DNA of 64,000 nucleotides from Acidobacteriota bacterium (GTDB lineage Bacteria > Acidobacteriota > Blastocatellia > Pyrinomonadales > Pyrinomonadaceae). Of the stretch, positions 9,300 to 18,687 are shown piece after piece. The notes beneath the pieces are model-generated. The model was given only the letters and a program-made list of their open reading frames with translations. It was not told the origin of the DNA and searched no databases. The number at the start of each line of letters is the position of its first letter. Within the stretch, counting starts at the first letter, position 1. Made by a program: the position numbers and the translations under genes. The DNA is taken from the NCBI GenBank assembly GCA_020199775.1, contig JAIVJZ010000041.1:496001-560000 (forward strand), read 5' to 3'.

Positions 9300-10604
9300 C
9301 TTCACCTCTTGATAAACTTCGAGCGCGCGTTCGGCCATGCGCGCGACGCTGTAGTGTTGGCGCACCCCGCGCGCGCCCTCTCGGCCAAGCGCGGCGGCGC
9401 GCGCCGGGTTCTTCCAGAGTTCGTAAAGTCCCCCGGCGAGGCTTTCGGCGTCGTCGGGCGCGACGAGCAGGCCGCCGCCCGTGCGCTCGACGATCTCCGT
9501 GCACGCGCCGCGTCGCGGCTGGACGACGGGCACGCCGCAGGCCATCGCCTCAAGCAGCGAGATGCCTTTCGGCTCGTCGTAGGTGGCGGGCATCGAAAAG
9601 ACGTGCAACTTTCGCAGGAACGCGATCTTCTCGGCGCGGCCGGGCGCGCCGCGATAGTTGAACTCCGCGCCGAGTCCCCAATCACGCATCTGCCGTTCGA
9701 TGCCGCGCAGGTAAGGCTCGTGTTCCGGCGCGAGATAGCCCGCGACTTCAAGCCGCGCCTGCGATGCCCCGTCGCGTTCGCGCAAGCGTCGGTAAGCCTC
9801 GCACAGTAGATGCAAGCCCTTCTCCGGGGCGACGCGCGCGAAGTAGCCGACGGTGAAGGTGTCTTCGGCGGCCGGGCGCGTCGCCGTCGCCGCTGCGTCG
9901 AGCTCCCCGTAATCTTCGAGGTTGATGCCGAGCGGGACGACGCGCATTTTGCTCGCGGGGATGCGCAAGAGTTCGGACATGAACCCGGCGTAAAACTCGC
10001 TGACGGCGACGAACGCATCGACGTGTGCGACGCTCGCGCGGATCAGTTCGAGCGATTGGCGGCGATACGTCTCTTCGAGGCCGTCGAGAAACAAGTCCTC
10101 GCCTTGCAGCGTGCAGACGACGGGACGATTCAAAGTTTGCCTGACGGGGCGCGCGAAGCCGAGGAGGAGCGAGTTCGGCAGCGTCACCACGTCGGGCGTC
10201 TCCTGCTCGCCGAGCCAGTGCGCCATCTTGTCGAACTCTTTGCGCTGGCGTCCGTCCTCGCCCCTGAGCATCGAGACGGTAAGCTCGCCCAGCAGTTTCG
10301 GGTTGACGGGAATGCTGCGGCGCGCGGCGAGTTTCAAAGCGGCGGTCGAATCCCACAGCCTGTCCAGCAGCCACGGCGTCTTGCGAAAGACGGAGGCGTG
10401 TTGCTGGAGGTAGACGCTGATGCCCCCGAAGAGAACTTTATCGGGGCGACTGACGTTCGGCTCGTCCGTGAGGGTCGGCGTGTAGACGGGCAGGAGCATC
10501 ACGTCGTGCCCGCGCGCGATCAGTTCGGTGGCGAGCGCGTTGTCGCGCAGGCAACTGCCGCAGTACATGTTGGCCGCGCCGGTCGTGAGATAGAGAATCT
10601 TCAT
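9294..10604 (-). CDS. Glycosyltransferase family 4 (GT-B) protein
   Basis: MKILYLTTGAANMYCGSCLRDNALATELIARGHDV...; C-terminal GISLLEAMACGVPVVQPRRGACTEIVERTGGGLLV. Confidence 0.9.
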   Translation of the reverse strand: MKILYLTTGAANMYCGSCLRDNALATELIARGHDVMLLPVYTPTLTDEPNVSRPDKVLFGGISVYLQQHASVFRKTPWLLDRLWDSTAALKLAARRSIPVNPKLLGELTVSMLRGEDGRQRKEFDKMAHWLGEQETPDVVTLPNSLLLGFARPVRQTLNRPVVCTLQGEDLFLDGLEETYRRQSLELIRASVAHVDAFVAVSEFYAGFMSELLRIPASKMRVVPLGINLEDYGELDAAATATRPAAEDTFTVGYFARVAPEKGLHLLCEAYRRLRERDGASQARLEVAGYLAPEHEPYLRGIERQMRDWGLGAEFNYRGAPGRAEKIAFLRKLHVFSMPATYDEPKGISLLEAMACGVPVVQPRRGACTEIVERTGGGLLVAPDDAESLAGGLYELWKNPARAAALGREGARGVRQHYSVARMAERALEVYQEVKG

Positions 10605-12055
10605 GTGCGCGTTGTCGTCGTCGCCGTAGCGGCCGCGCGTTGGAAAGCCCGGCGCGCGTAGAGGTGCTCGAACAAATTCCCCTCGTGCGGCTGATCCCAA
10701 CTGATCCGCGTCGTCGGGATCGCGCCGACGTTCAGACGATCAACGTGCGGCGACGCTAAAAGTTTCGCGATCAATCCTTCGTCGCGCGTGATCGCCGTGA
10801 CGACCAGACTCGCGCCGAGCGATTGCGGCAACTCGTCCTGCCCGACCTCGACCACGCTCGCGAACGGGAACAGAAACTCCCGGTTGGCGAGCGCGTGCGA
10901 CGGCGCGTCGCAACGCACGACGGTGGGCAACAGGTAAGCGCAGGAGTCCCACTCGCGCAGCCGCGCGCCCTCTCGGCCGCGCCGCCCGGCCGTCACGTCG
11001 CGCGCGCCCGCTTCCAGCAACCCCTGATCGATCACCTGCGAGATGCGCGCGGCCACGCGCGCGTCGGCAAACGGCGCGAGTTGCGCCGCCTCGTCTTCGG
11101 CCGCGCGCGGGACTATTTCGGCGAACCGCGCGGCCAACGCCTCCGCGATCTCGTCCGCGTGTCTCGACACCCACACGCCTGAGGCGTTAACGCACGAACG
11201 CCCGCCGTTATCCAGAATCGAAGCCGCAATCACGTCAAGATGGTCTTCCCACTCGTCAGCGAGATCGTCGCCGATGACGACTTTGCTGTAGCCCGGCCCG
11301 TGGACTTCGACGCGCCCATCCTCCTGCCACTGCGAGACGGAAGCCACGTCGCCGAAGACAATGCCGCGCCCGGTGTGTCTGAGAATTTCCGCCGCGCCGC
11401 CGTGCCCCGTCGGGTAATAGCCGAACGCCTCGCGCGGCACGCCCGCCTTCATGAACGCCTGCACGATGCGATACGGCGTCCACGGCTCCGCGCCGCCCGG
11501 CTTCAACACGAGCGGAATCTTCAACGCCACGGCCGGAACCCACAGCGAATGCACGCCCGGCGAATTGCTCGGCAGCACCACGCCCAGAGACTCTGCGCGC
11601 GGGAAGAAGCTCACCGCCTGCCCCTCGATCTCGCCGTACCCGCGATCCAGAATTTCCAAATCCAGATTGCGCGTCAGGCCGCGCAGCACGTTCTCCATCT
11701 GCGCGAGCGCGCCGCGAATCTTCTCCATGTTGCGGCGCGCCATCACGAAGGGCAGCCCCGTCGTCGCCGACACCTGCTCGACGTAAGCGTCCGGCGTCTG
11801 CGTTTCCTCTCCCACCGGCAACTCGTCGTGCGCGAAAATCTCCGCCGCGCGCACAGACATCTCGATCAACTCCCTGACGCTGAACGCCGCCAGCGCGGCG
11901 CGCGCACGCTCCTGACCGGCGAGGTCGCGGCGGATCAACCCGGCGTTCGCCTGACTGATCTCCACGAACGGCTCGCGCGTCCGGTGATGCACGACGCGCA
12001 CCACGTCCAGACTTTTATAAGGCTCGCCTCGGCGTAGGAGTGGAATGTGCAACAT
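10601..12055 (-). CDS. Aldehyde dehydrogenase-superfamily / acyl reductase (LuxC-like)
   Basis: SPGVHSLWVPAVALKIPLVLKPGGAEPWTP, catalytic-Cys region ILDNGGRSCVNASGVWV; ATGA overlap with downstream GT gene. Confidence 0.75.
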   Translation of the reverse strand: MLHIPLLRRGEPYKSLDVVRVVHHRTREPFVEISQANAGLIRRDLAGQERARAALAAFSVRELIEMSVRAAEIFAHDELPVGEETQTPDAYVEQVSATTGLPFVMARRNMEKIRGALAQMENVLRGLTRNLDLEILDRGYGEIEGQAVSFFPRAESLGVVLPSNSPGVHSLWVPAVALKIPLVLKPGGAEPWTPYRIVQAFMKAGVPREAFGYYPTGHGGAAEILRHTGRGIVFGDVASVSQWQEDGRVEVHGPGYSKVVIGDDLADEWEDHLDVIAASILDNGGRSCVNASGVWVSRHADEIAEALAARFAEIVPRAAEDEAAQLAPFADARVAARISQVIDQGLLEAGARDVTAGRRGREGARLREWDSCAYLLPTVVRCDAPSHALANREFLFPFASVVEVGQDELPQSLGASLVVTAITRDEGLIAKLLASPHVDRLNVGAIPTTRISWDQPHEGNLFEHLYARRAFQRAAATATTTTRT

Positions 12056-12142
12056 ATTTTTCGCTTGCGGATCGCGGGTTGCGGATTAAGAAGGCGAACG
12101 AACGACGGCGACGCCCCGGTCTTTCAATCCGCCATCTTAAAT

Positions 12143-13267
<1,125 letters not shown>

Positions 13268-13436
13268 GCGCCTGATTCTACAGACGGCTCGAACGCGAGC
13301 GCAAACGCGCAAACTCTTTTTGCGATTACGAATTTTTGGATACGGCAAGGGAGCGAGATTGACACCTCGCTCCCTCACCCTACACAAGCATCTCCGCGCT
13401 TTCGCTCTCGCGAACTTCAGCCGCGCCACTTCCCTT

Positions 13437-15287
13437 TCAATAACTCTTCATGCGCTCGCTGCCGAGTTGTTCCAACACGCGGTCGGCCTCCTGCGCGTCG
13501 AGGCGGCGAAGCAGGAGCACGGTGTCGAGCAGCATCCGGTCGTTCCACCGGCGGCGCGACTGCGCGTTGATCAACTCCTTCGCCTTCTCGACGAGCCGCG
13601 TCTTCAACGCGGGGTCGCCGAGTTCGACCAACCCCTGCAAGGCTTTGTATTGCAGGACGGCCGACTCGTGTTCGAGATAGCCGACGAACAACTCGCGCAG
13701 TTCGGGACGCTCCCTGATCCGGCCGCGCAACCCGCCGAGGGCGTTCGCCCGCACGAGCATCTTCTGATCGTTGCGCGCGGCGTGCAGGAGCAGTTCGTAA
13801 ACTTCCGCGTTGTCCGCGCGCTTGGCGAGCGCGCTCGCCGCGCGCATCCGTACGATGTCGCTGCGGTCGTTCTTGAGTGATTCGCCGAGTGCGCGCTGCA
13901 CGTTTGCCTCCTCCGCGTACTTGCCGATTGCGGCCACGATGTTCATGCGCACCATGTCGTTCTGTTCGGAGGCGAGGACGCGCAGCAAGGCGTCGCGGAC
14001 TGACTTCTCCGCCGCGTACTGCTTCGAGATGGCGCGCACGGCCGTCATGCGCGCGATGCCGTTCCCGCTGCCCGTCTCGATTGACCTCATGAAAGCCTCG
14101 CGCACTTCCGGTTCGGCCACGTAGGGCGCGAGCGCGCGGGCGGCGGTCATTTTCACCGTCCCGCTCTGCTCGCCGTTCAGGGCTTCGACGAGAGCCTGCC
14201 GCACCTGCCTGTTCCCGACGTGCAGGGTGAGATCGCGCGCCGTCTCCGTGCGCGCCGCTGAACGTTCCTGCGTCTTCATTGCGCCGAGCATCTCCGCGAC
14301 CGTGCGGCCGCGCGAGAGGCGGACGCTGCCCGTCACGTCGGAGAGACGGATCGGCACGCCGCCCGTCCCGATGCGGGCGCGAAAGTCTGCGCGGTTCATC
14401 TCGCCCTGCACCGACACGTTCGCCAGTTCGACGTAGACCTTGCCCTTGATGCCCGTCGTCCGCAAATCCGCGTTCACGTCGTCCATGAAGCCGAGCGAGA
14501 CTTTGCCGCTGACGCCGCCGACGCGCACGCCGCCCGCGCCCAATTTCGCCATCTTCAGCGTGACGCTGCCGCTCACCTGAGACACCTCGGCCGACCCCGC
14601 GGCCTGCGCGACGCCGACGCTCCCGCTCACGTTCGTCAGGCGCACCGCGCCGTCCAGTTCGCCGACGCGGACGTTGCCGCTCGCGCCGTTCACCGTCAAC
14701 TCGACGCGGCGCGGCAACTTCAAGGCGACGCGATAACTCGTGTGGTCGAAGTTCAAGCCGCCGCCGCCGTCGCCAGCCCGGCGCGCCTCGCCGCCGACGG
14801 CGAGACTCGACGGGGTCTGTGCGACATTCAGCTTGCGCGGGTTGGCTTCGCGGGAGTAGCTCGTGATGCGCAGTTCGGCGGTGTTGCCCTCGGCCGTGTC
14901 TATGTCAACCGAGCCGTTGATGTTCGAGAGTTCGACGCGCGCGCCGGGCGAGAGTTGATAAGTCTGCCGCAACTCTTCGCGCTCGGTGCGCCCGTCGCCC
15001 TCGTCGTCGAACCACGCGCCGCCCATGTCAAAGTTCATTTCGGGCAGTTCGATGTTGATGTTAGGCAGTTCGATGTCGATGCCGGGGATGGCGATGGGGG
15101 CGATTGCCGGCATCGGCATGATCCACTCCGGCGGCGCGATCATAACTTCCGGGGCAACCCTCGCCCCCGGCGTTTTGCTCTTCTCTTTTTCCTGCGCCCG
15201 CGCGTGCCAGCCCGTGACGGTAAATGAAGAGGCCGCCGTCAGGGCGGTCGCGGCCACGAGGGATGCGCTGAGTAGTCTGAGTTTCAT
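13437..15287 (-). CDS. Secreted protein: N-terminal DUF4097-like beta-strand repeats + C-terminal HEAT repeats
   Basis: Signal-like N-terminus; ELSNINGSVDIDTAEGNTAELRITSYS, VRVGELDGAVRLTNVSGSVGVAQAAGSAEVSQVSGSV; then helical repeats VRDALLRVLASEQNDMVRMNIVAAIGKYAEE... Confidence 0.8.
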   Translation of the reverse strand: MKLRLLSASLVAATALTAASSFTVTGWHARAQEKEKSKTPGARVAPEVMIAPPEWIMPMPAIAPIAIPGIDIELPNINIELPEMNFDMGGAWFDDEGDGRTEREELRQTYQLSPGARVELSNINGSVDIDTAEGNTAELRITSYSREANPRKLNVAQTPSSLAVGGEARRAGDGGGGLNFDHTSYRVALKLPRRVELTVNGASGNVRVGELDGAVRLTNVSGSVGVAQAAGSAEVSQVSGSVTLKMAKLGAGGVRVGGVSGKVSLGFMDDVNADLRTTGIKGKVYVELANVSVQGEMNRADFRARIGTGGVPIRLSDVTGSVRLSRGRTVAEMLGAMKTQERSAARTETARDLTLHVGNRQVRQALVEALNGEQSGTVKMTAARALAPYVAEPEVREAFMRSIETGSGNGIARMTAVRAISKQYAAEKSVRDALLRVLASEQNDMVRMNIVAAIGKYAEEANVQRALGESLKNDRSDIVRMRAASALAKRADNAEVYELLLHAARNDQKMLVRANALGGLRGRIRERPELRELFVGYLEHESAVLQYKALQGLVELGDPALKTRLVEKAKELINAQSRRRWNDRMLLDTVLLLRRLDAQEADRVLEQLGSERMKSY

Positions 15288-15308
15288 CTGTGTCTACCTC
15301 TCGATGAT

Positions 15309-16814
15309 TTACTTGCAGGTCGTGACCGTGCCCGCCGCGAGTTTGGTCAGGTAAACCGGCTGGCCGAAGGAGTCGAGCGTGATCTGCGCCAGCCCGTCGC
15401 CCTGTTTGACCACGACGCGGCGGTTGACGCGCGTGCTGCCGCCTGCGAGCGTCTCTGTGGTGATGGGGAAGTTCGTGATCACGTCGTTGTTGTAAGAGGC
15501 GAGAATGGCCGTGAAGCCGCGCGAGCTTTCGGGGATCGCCATGATCACGCGCCCCTCCATGGACTTCAGGCGGTAGCGGCCCTCGCGCCGGATCGCGCCC
15601 GTGAAGTTGATGTCGGCGTCGGTCGTGGAAGCCTCCACGTCGCCCTCGATGCCGTTGAGGACGATGCCGCCGCGCGCGTTGCTGGCGTCCACGCGCCCGC
15701 GCACGCACTGGATGTTGATGTCGCCGTTGATGGAGGTGGCGCGCACGTCGCCGCCCGCGCGGCGGACGATGATCTTGCCGCTCGTCGCGACGATGTAGAC
15801 GAGACCTTCGACGCCGTCCACGTTGATGTTGCCGGAACGCGCGCGCACTTCGAGCGCGCCGACGCGATTGACGGTGATGTTGCTGTTGCCGCCGGAGATC
15901 GAGACGGGGCCGTCTATGTCCGAGATGTTCACGTCGCCGGAGCGCACTTCGATGGCGTCGAGCAGGGCATAGCGCGGCATCCGAACGTGCAGGCTGATGC
16001 TGCCGCTCTCGCCGCCGCCGCTGCCGCCACCCGCAACCCCGCCGATGCCGCCACCCGCGCCGCCGCTACCCTGCGCGCGCGCCGTGGCCGCGGCTCTCGC
16101 CGCCACCGAAGGTTGACGCGGCGACGCCGGACTTGCGACGGCCGCCCCCGGAGCGTCTGCGATGTCGGGCATGGGGATGATGATGACGTTGCTGTTGTGG
16201 TCGTCATCGTCATCGTCATCGTTGTCGTTGTCGTTGCGTTGCGGCTTGACCTTGACGGGCTTCGCTGGTTTGGCCTTCGCGGCGGGCGGCGTGACGCCGC
16301 CCTGCGGCGACGGGGTCGGGTAAACGCGCGGCGCGGGAGCGGGAGCCGGGTTGCGCGGGGGGTTGATGTTCGGGTTCCTGTAAATGTAGGGCGCAAGTTC
16401 TATGGAGGGGTTCGCATAGACGAAGGGGAAGGAGGCGCGCCGGCCGGGTCGGCCGGGCACGGTGAGCGTGAGCACGCTCTGCGCCGCCGCCGGGTCGGCC
16501 GTCATCTCAACCTGCACGGCCTCCGCGCCGCGCTCGCTCGTCGCCGTGGCCTCGACCGTGTCGCCGTCCCAACCAATCACCGTGATGCGCCCGAAGCGGT
16601 TGCTGATGGCGACGCGGCTGCCGCGTTCGAGTTTGATCTGCACGCGCCCCGCCTGATTGTTGATCGAGACCGAGCCGCTCTGAGCAGAAGGGGCAGGAGG
16701 GGCGGGAGGAGCGGAAGACGCGCCCTGCGCCCGTGCGTGCATGTTCGCGGGCAACGCCGCGCCGTGAATCATGGCGACGGCGACGATTAAAGCTGTCAGA
16801 GTTTTCTTGTTCAT
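15309..16814 (-). CDS. DUF4097-family beta-strand repeat exported protein
   Basis: MNKKTLTALIVAVAMIHGAALPANMHARAQ signal; DIDGPVSISGGNSNITVNRVGALEVRARSGNINVDGVEGLVYIVATSGKIIVRRAGGDVRATSINGDINIQ. Confidence 0.8.
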   Translation of the reverse strand: MNKKTLTALIVAVAMIHGAALPANMHARAQGASSAPPAPPAPSAQSGSVSINNQAGRVQIKLERGSRVAISNRFGRITVIGWDGDTVEATATSERGAEAVQVEMTADPAAAQSVLTLTVPGRPGRRASFPFVYANPSIELAPYIYRNPNINPPRNPAPAPAPRVYPTPSPQGGVTPPAAKAKPAKPVKVKPQRNDNDNDDDDDDDHNSNVIIIPMPDIADAPGAAVASPASPRQPSVAARAAATARAQGSGGAGGGIGGVAGGGSGGGESGSISLHVRMPRYALLDAIEVRSGDVNISDIDGPVSISGGNSNITVNRVGALEVRARSGNINVDGVEGLVYIVATSGKIIVRRAGGDVRATSINGDINIQCVRGRVDASNARGGIVLNGIEGDVEASTTDADINFTGAIRREGRYRLKSMEGRVIMAIPESSRGFTAILASYNNDVITNFPITTETLAGGSTRVNRRVVVKQGDGLAQITLDSFGQPVYLTKLAAGTVTTCK

Positions 16815-16870
16815 AACTACTTCGGGTCAAAAAGACGTTCAAGTTTCGATTGCGGTAATTTCAACTTCCG

Positions 16871-17812
16871 TTAGTCGAGCGCGGCCATCTCGCGCATCAC
16901 TTCGACCTTCTTGGCGTAGGCCGAGAGCATGTACTGGACGGCGACCGGATCGTTGCGCTGCCGGAGCACGGTGCGGCGCGTCTCGGAGATGGAGCGGTCG
17001 ATGGTGGCGAGCGTTTCGTCGAAGCGCGCGGCGACCTGCGGGTCGAGTTGCGTCCGCCTGCGGTTCACGTCCTCGGACAACATCCTGATCGCGGCGAGGT
17101 ATTTCGATTCCGCCTCGCGGACGAGTCGCTCGGTGGCGCGCTGTCGCCTGAGAATCTCGTTGTTTTGGCTGGCGACTAAAATTTGCGCCGGGTCGTTCGA
17201 CGGCACAAACGGCTTGCGCTCCGCGTCTCGCTTGCGCGGCGGTTCGGCCTTCCGGTTCTTTTCGCGTTCGTCCGGTTGAACGTCTGCGCCGCCGGACGAT
17301 TCGCCGTTTTGCGATGCGGCCGGGGCGGAGGCCGGGGTCGCTTCCGGCGTCGGCTGCCGCACGACGCTCGCAGGCGTTGCCGTCGGCGCGCCGCCTGCGA
17401 GTTCGCGCGGCCCGACGGGCTGCGAGTTCATGTAACGCATCACAAGCGCCGTCGCGCCGATGGCGAGGAGCATCATGGCCGCTGTCATCGCGGGGCTGAA
17501 ACGCGGGGCGACGAACGCGGGCGCAAGCCACGCGCGGACTCTCTGAAACAGACCCGCCCCGGCCAAAGGCTGCTCGCGCGGCTGCTTCGCCGTAATGCGC
17601 GCCGCGACGCCCGCCCACAACGCTTGCGGCGTCACCTCCAGGTCGCGCTCGTAGCCCGCGTAGATTGCCTGCTCGTCGAGCAGCCGGTCATACGCCGCGG
17701 CGCAGGCGCGGCAGGCGGCGAGGTGCGCGCCCATTTCGGCGGCGCGGCGCGCGTCGAGTTCGCCGTCCAAAAATTCTTCGAGCGCGTTCGCGGTGCATTC
17801 CTCACACTTCAT
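16871..17812 (-). CDS. Anti-sigma factor, zf-HC2 type
   Basis: MKCEECTANALEEFLDGELDARRAAEMGAHLAACRACAAAY (HxxxCxxC), one TM; start overlaps stop of the sigma gene. Confidence 0.85.
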   Translation of the reverse strand: MKCEECTANALEEFLDGELDARRAAEMGAHLAACRACAAAYDRLLDEQAIYAGYERDLEVTPQALWAGVAARITAKQPREQPLAGAGLFQRVRAWLAPAFVAPRFSPAMTAAMMLLAIGATALVMRYMNSQPVGPRELAGGAPTATPASVVRQPTPEATPASAPAASQNGESSGGADVQPDEREKNRKAEPPRKRDAERKPFVPSNDPAQILVASQNNEILRRQRATERLVREAESKYLAAIRMLSEDVNRRRTQLDPQVAARFDETLATIDRSISETRRTVLRQRNDPVAVQYMLSAYAKKVEVMREMAALD

Positions 17813-18465
17813 TGCTTCACCCCCAGATACGGACTCATGCGGCGGCGCATCTCCGTCCGCGCGCGGTGCAGATCGGTCTTCACCTTCGGCAGGGAAAAAC
17901 CCGTGATCTCGGCGATCTCCTCGTAACTGCGCTGCTGGAAAATTTTCAACGTGAAGACCAGACGCTTGTCCTCGTCGAGCGCGCCGAGCGCGTGTCGCAC
18001 GACGCCGTTCAACTCCTTGTCGAGCAGCGCGATGGCTGGCGTCGGCCGCTCGTCGAGCAACTCCAGCACCGTCTCGTCATCGAGATCGACCTTCTTGCTA
18101 CGGCTGTGCGCGGAGCGCAGATGTTCGCGCGCGACGTTCTTGGCGATGCTGAACAGCCACGTCGAAAACTTCGACTCGTCGCGCAGCGCGTCCAGATATT
18201 TGTAAGCGCGGACGAAAGTCTCCTGCGTCAAATCCTCCGCGAGCGCGCGGTCGCCCACCATGTCGTAGACGAAGGAGACGACCGGGCGCGCCCACCTGTC
18301 GAAGATGAGCCGGAAGGCTTCCTGGTCGCCGCGGCGCGCCGCAACGATGAGTTGCTCAGGACTATTCATCAAAGGCTTCGCGCGTGCGCCCGGCTGTTCG
18401 ACCGTCCCCGGCTGTTCGACCGTCCCCGGCTGTTCGACCGTCAATGTCCCGCTCAGTGCTTCCAT
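17809..18465 (-). CDS. ECF RNA polymerase sigma factor
   Basis: FRLIFDRWARPVVSFVYDMVGDRALAEDLTQETFVRAYKYLDALR; RSYEEIAEITGFSLPKVKTDLHRARTEMRRRM. Alternative start at 18369 (MNSPEQLIVAARRGDQEAF) excludes the N-terminal repeat. Confidence 0.92.
   Translation of the reverse strand: MEALSGTLTVEQPGTVEQPGTVEQPGARAKPLMNSPEQLIVAARRGDQEAFRLIFDRWARPVVSFVYDMVGDRALAEDLTQETFVRAYKYLDALRDESKFSTWLFSIAKNVAREHLRSAHSRSKKVDLDDETVLELLDERPTPAIALLDKELNGVVRHALGALDEDKRLVFTLKIFQQRSYEEIAEITGFSLPKVKTDLHRARTEMRRRMSPYLGVKQ
18391..18444. repeat. 18-bp tandem repeat x3
   Basis: cggctgttcgaccgtccc at 18391, 18409 and 18427 (third copy ends tcaa). Confidence 0.9.
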
Positions 18466-18587
18466 AACAGGCCGTGTCGTCCGACTTCCAGTATGTTAGT
18501 GCCGATCCGGCGTGAAAAGTTTCAGACGTGCGGGATAAAAGTAAGGCGAACGGCGGGAAATGGGAAACCGCGGCGATAAAACGGGGG

Positions 18588-18669
18588 TTTGGAGGGGCGC
18601 GCAGGCTCTTCCACCCGCGCGCCTGCATAACACGCGGGCGGGGCTTTCGAGCCTGCGCGCCCCTCCAAA
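18588..18669. terminator. Long hairpin, perfect 21-nt arms, 3' of the DUF5916 gene; putative terminator
   Basis: tttggaggggcgcgcaggctc (18588-18608) / gagcctgcgcgcccctccaaa (18649-18669), with further inner complementarity cccgcg...cgcggg. Confidence 0.65.
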
Positions 18670-18687
18670 GTCGATCTCCGGCGCGCG

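Noticed and set aside
12060-12100. ttgcggatcgcgggttgcggatt motif, possible dispersed repeat
   Set aside because: Only a brief partial match to the 42601-42635 region; no clear inverted arms.
16190-16250. Repetitive gtcatcgtcatcgtcatcgttgtcgttgtc tract resembling a microsatellite
   Set aside because: Encodes the Asp/Asn linker of the DUF4097 protein; simple low-complexity linker, no further support for regulation.
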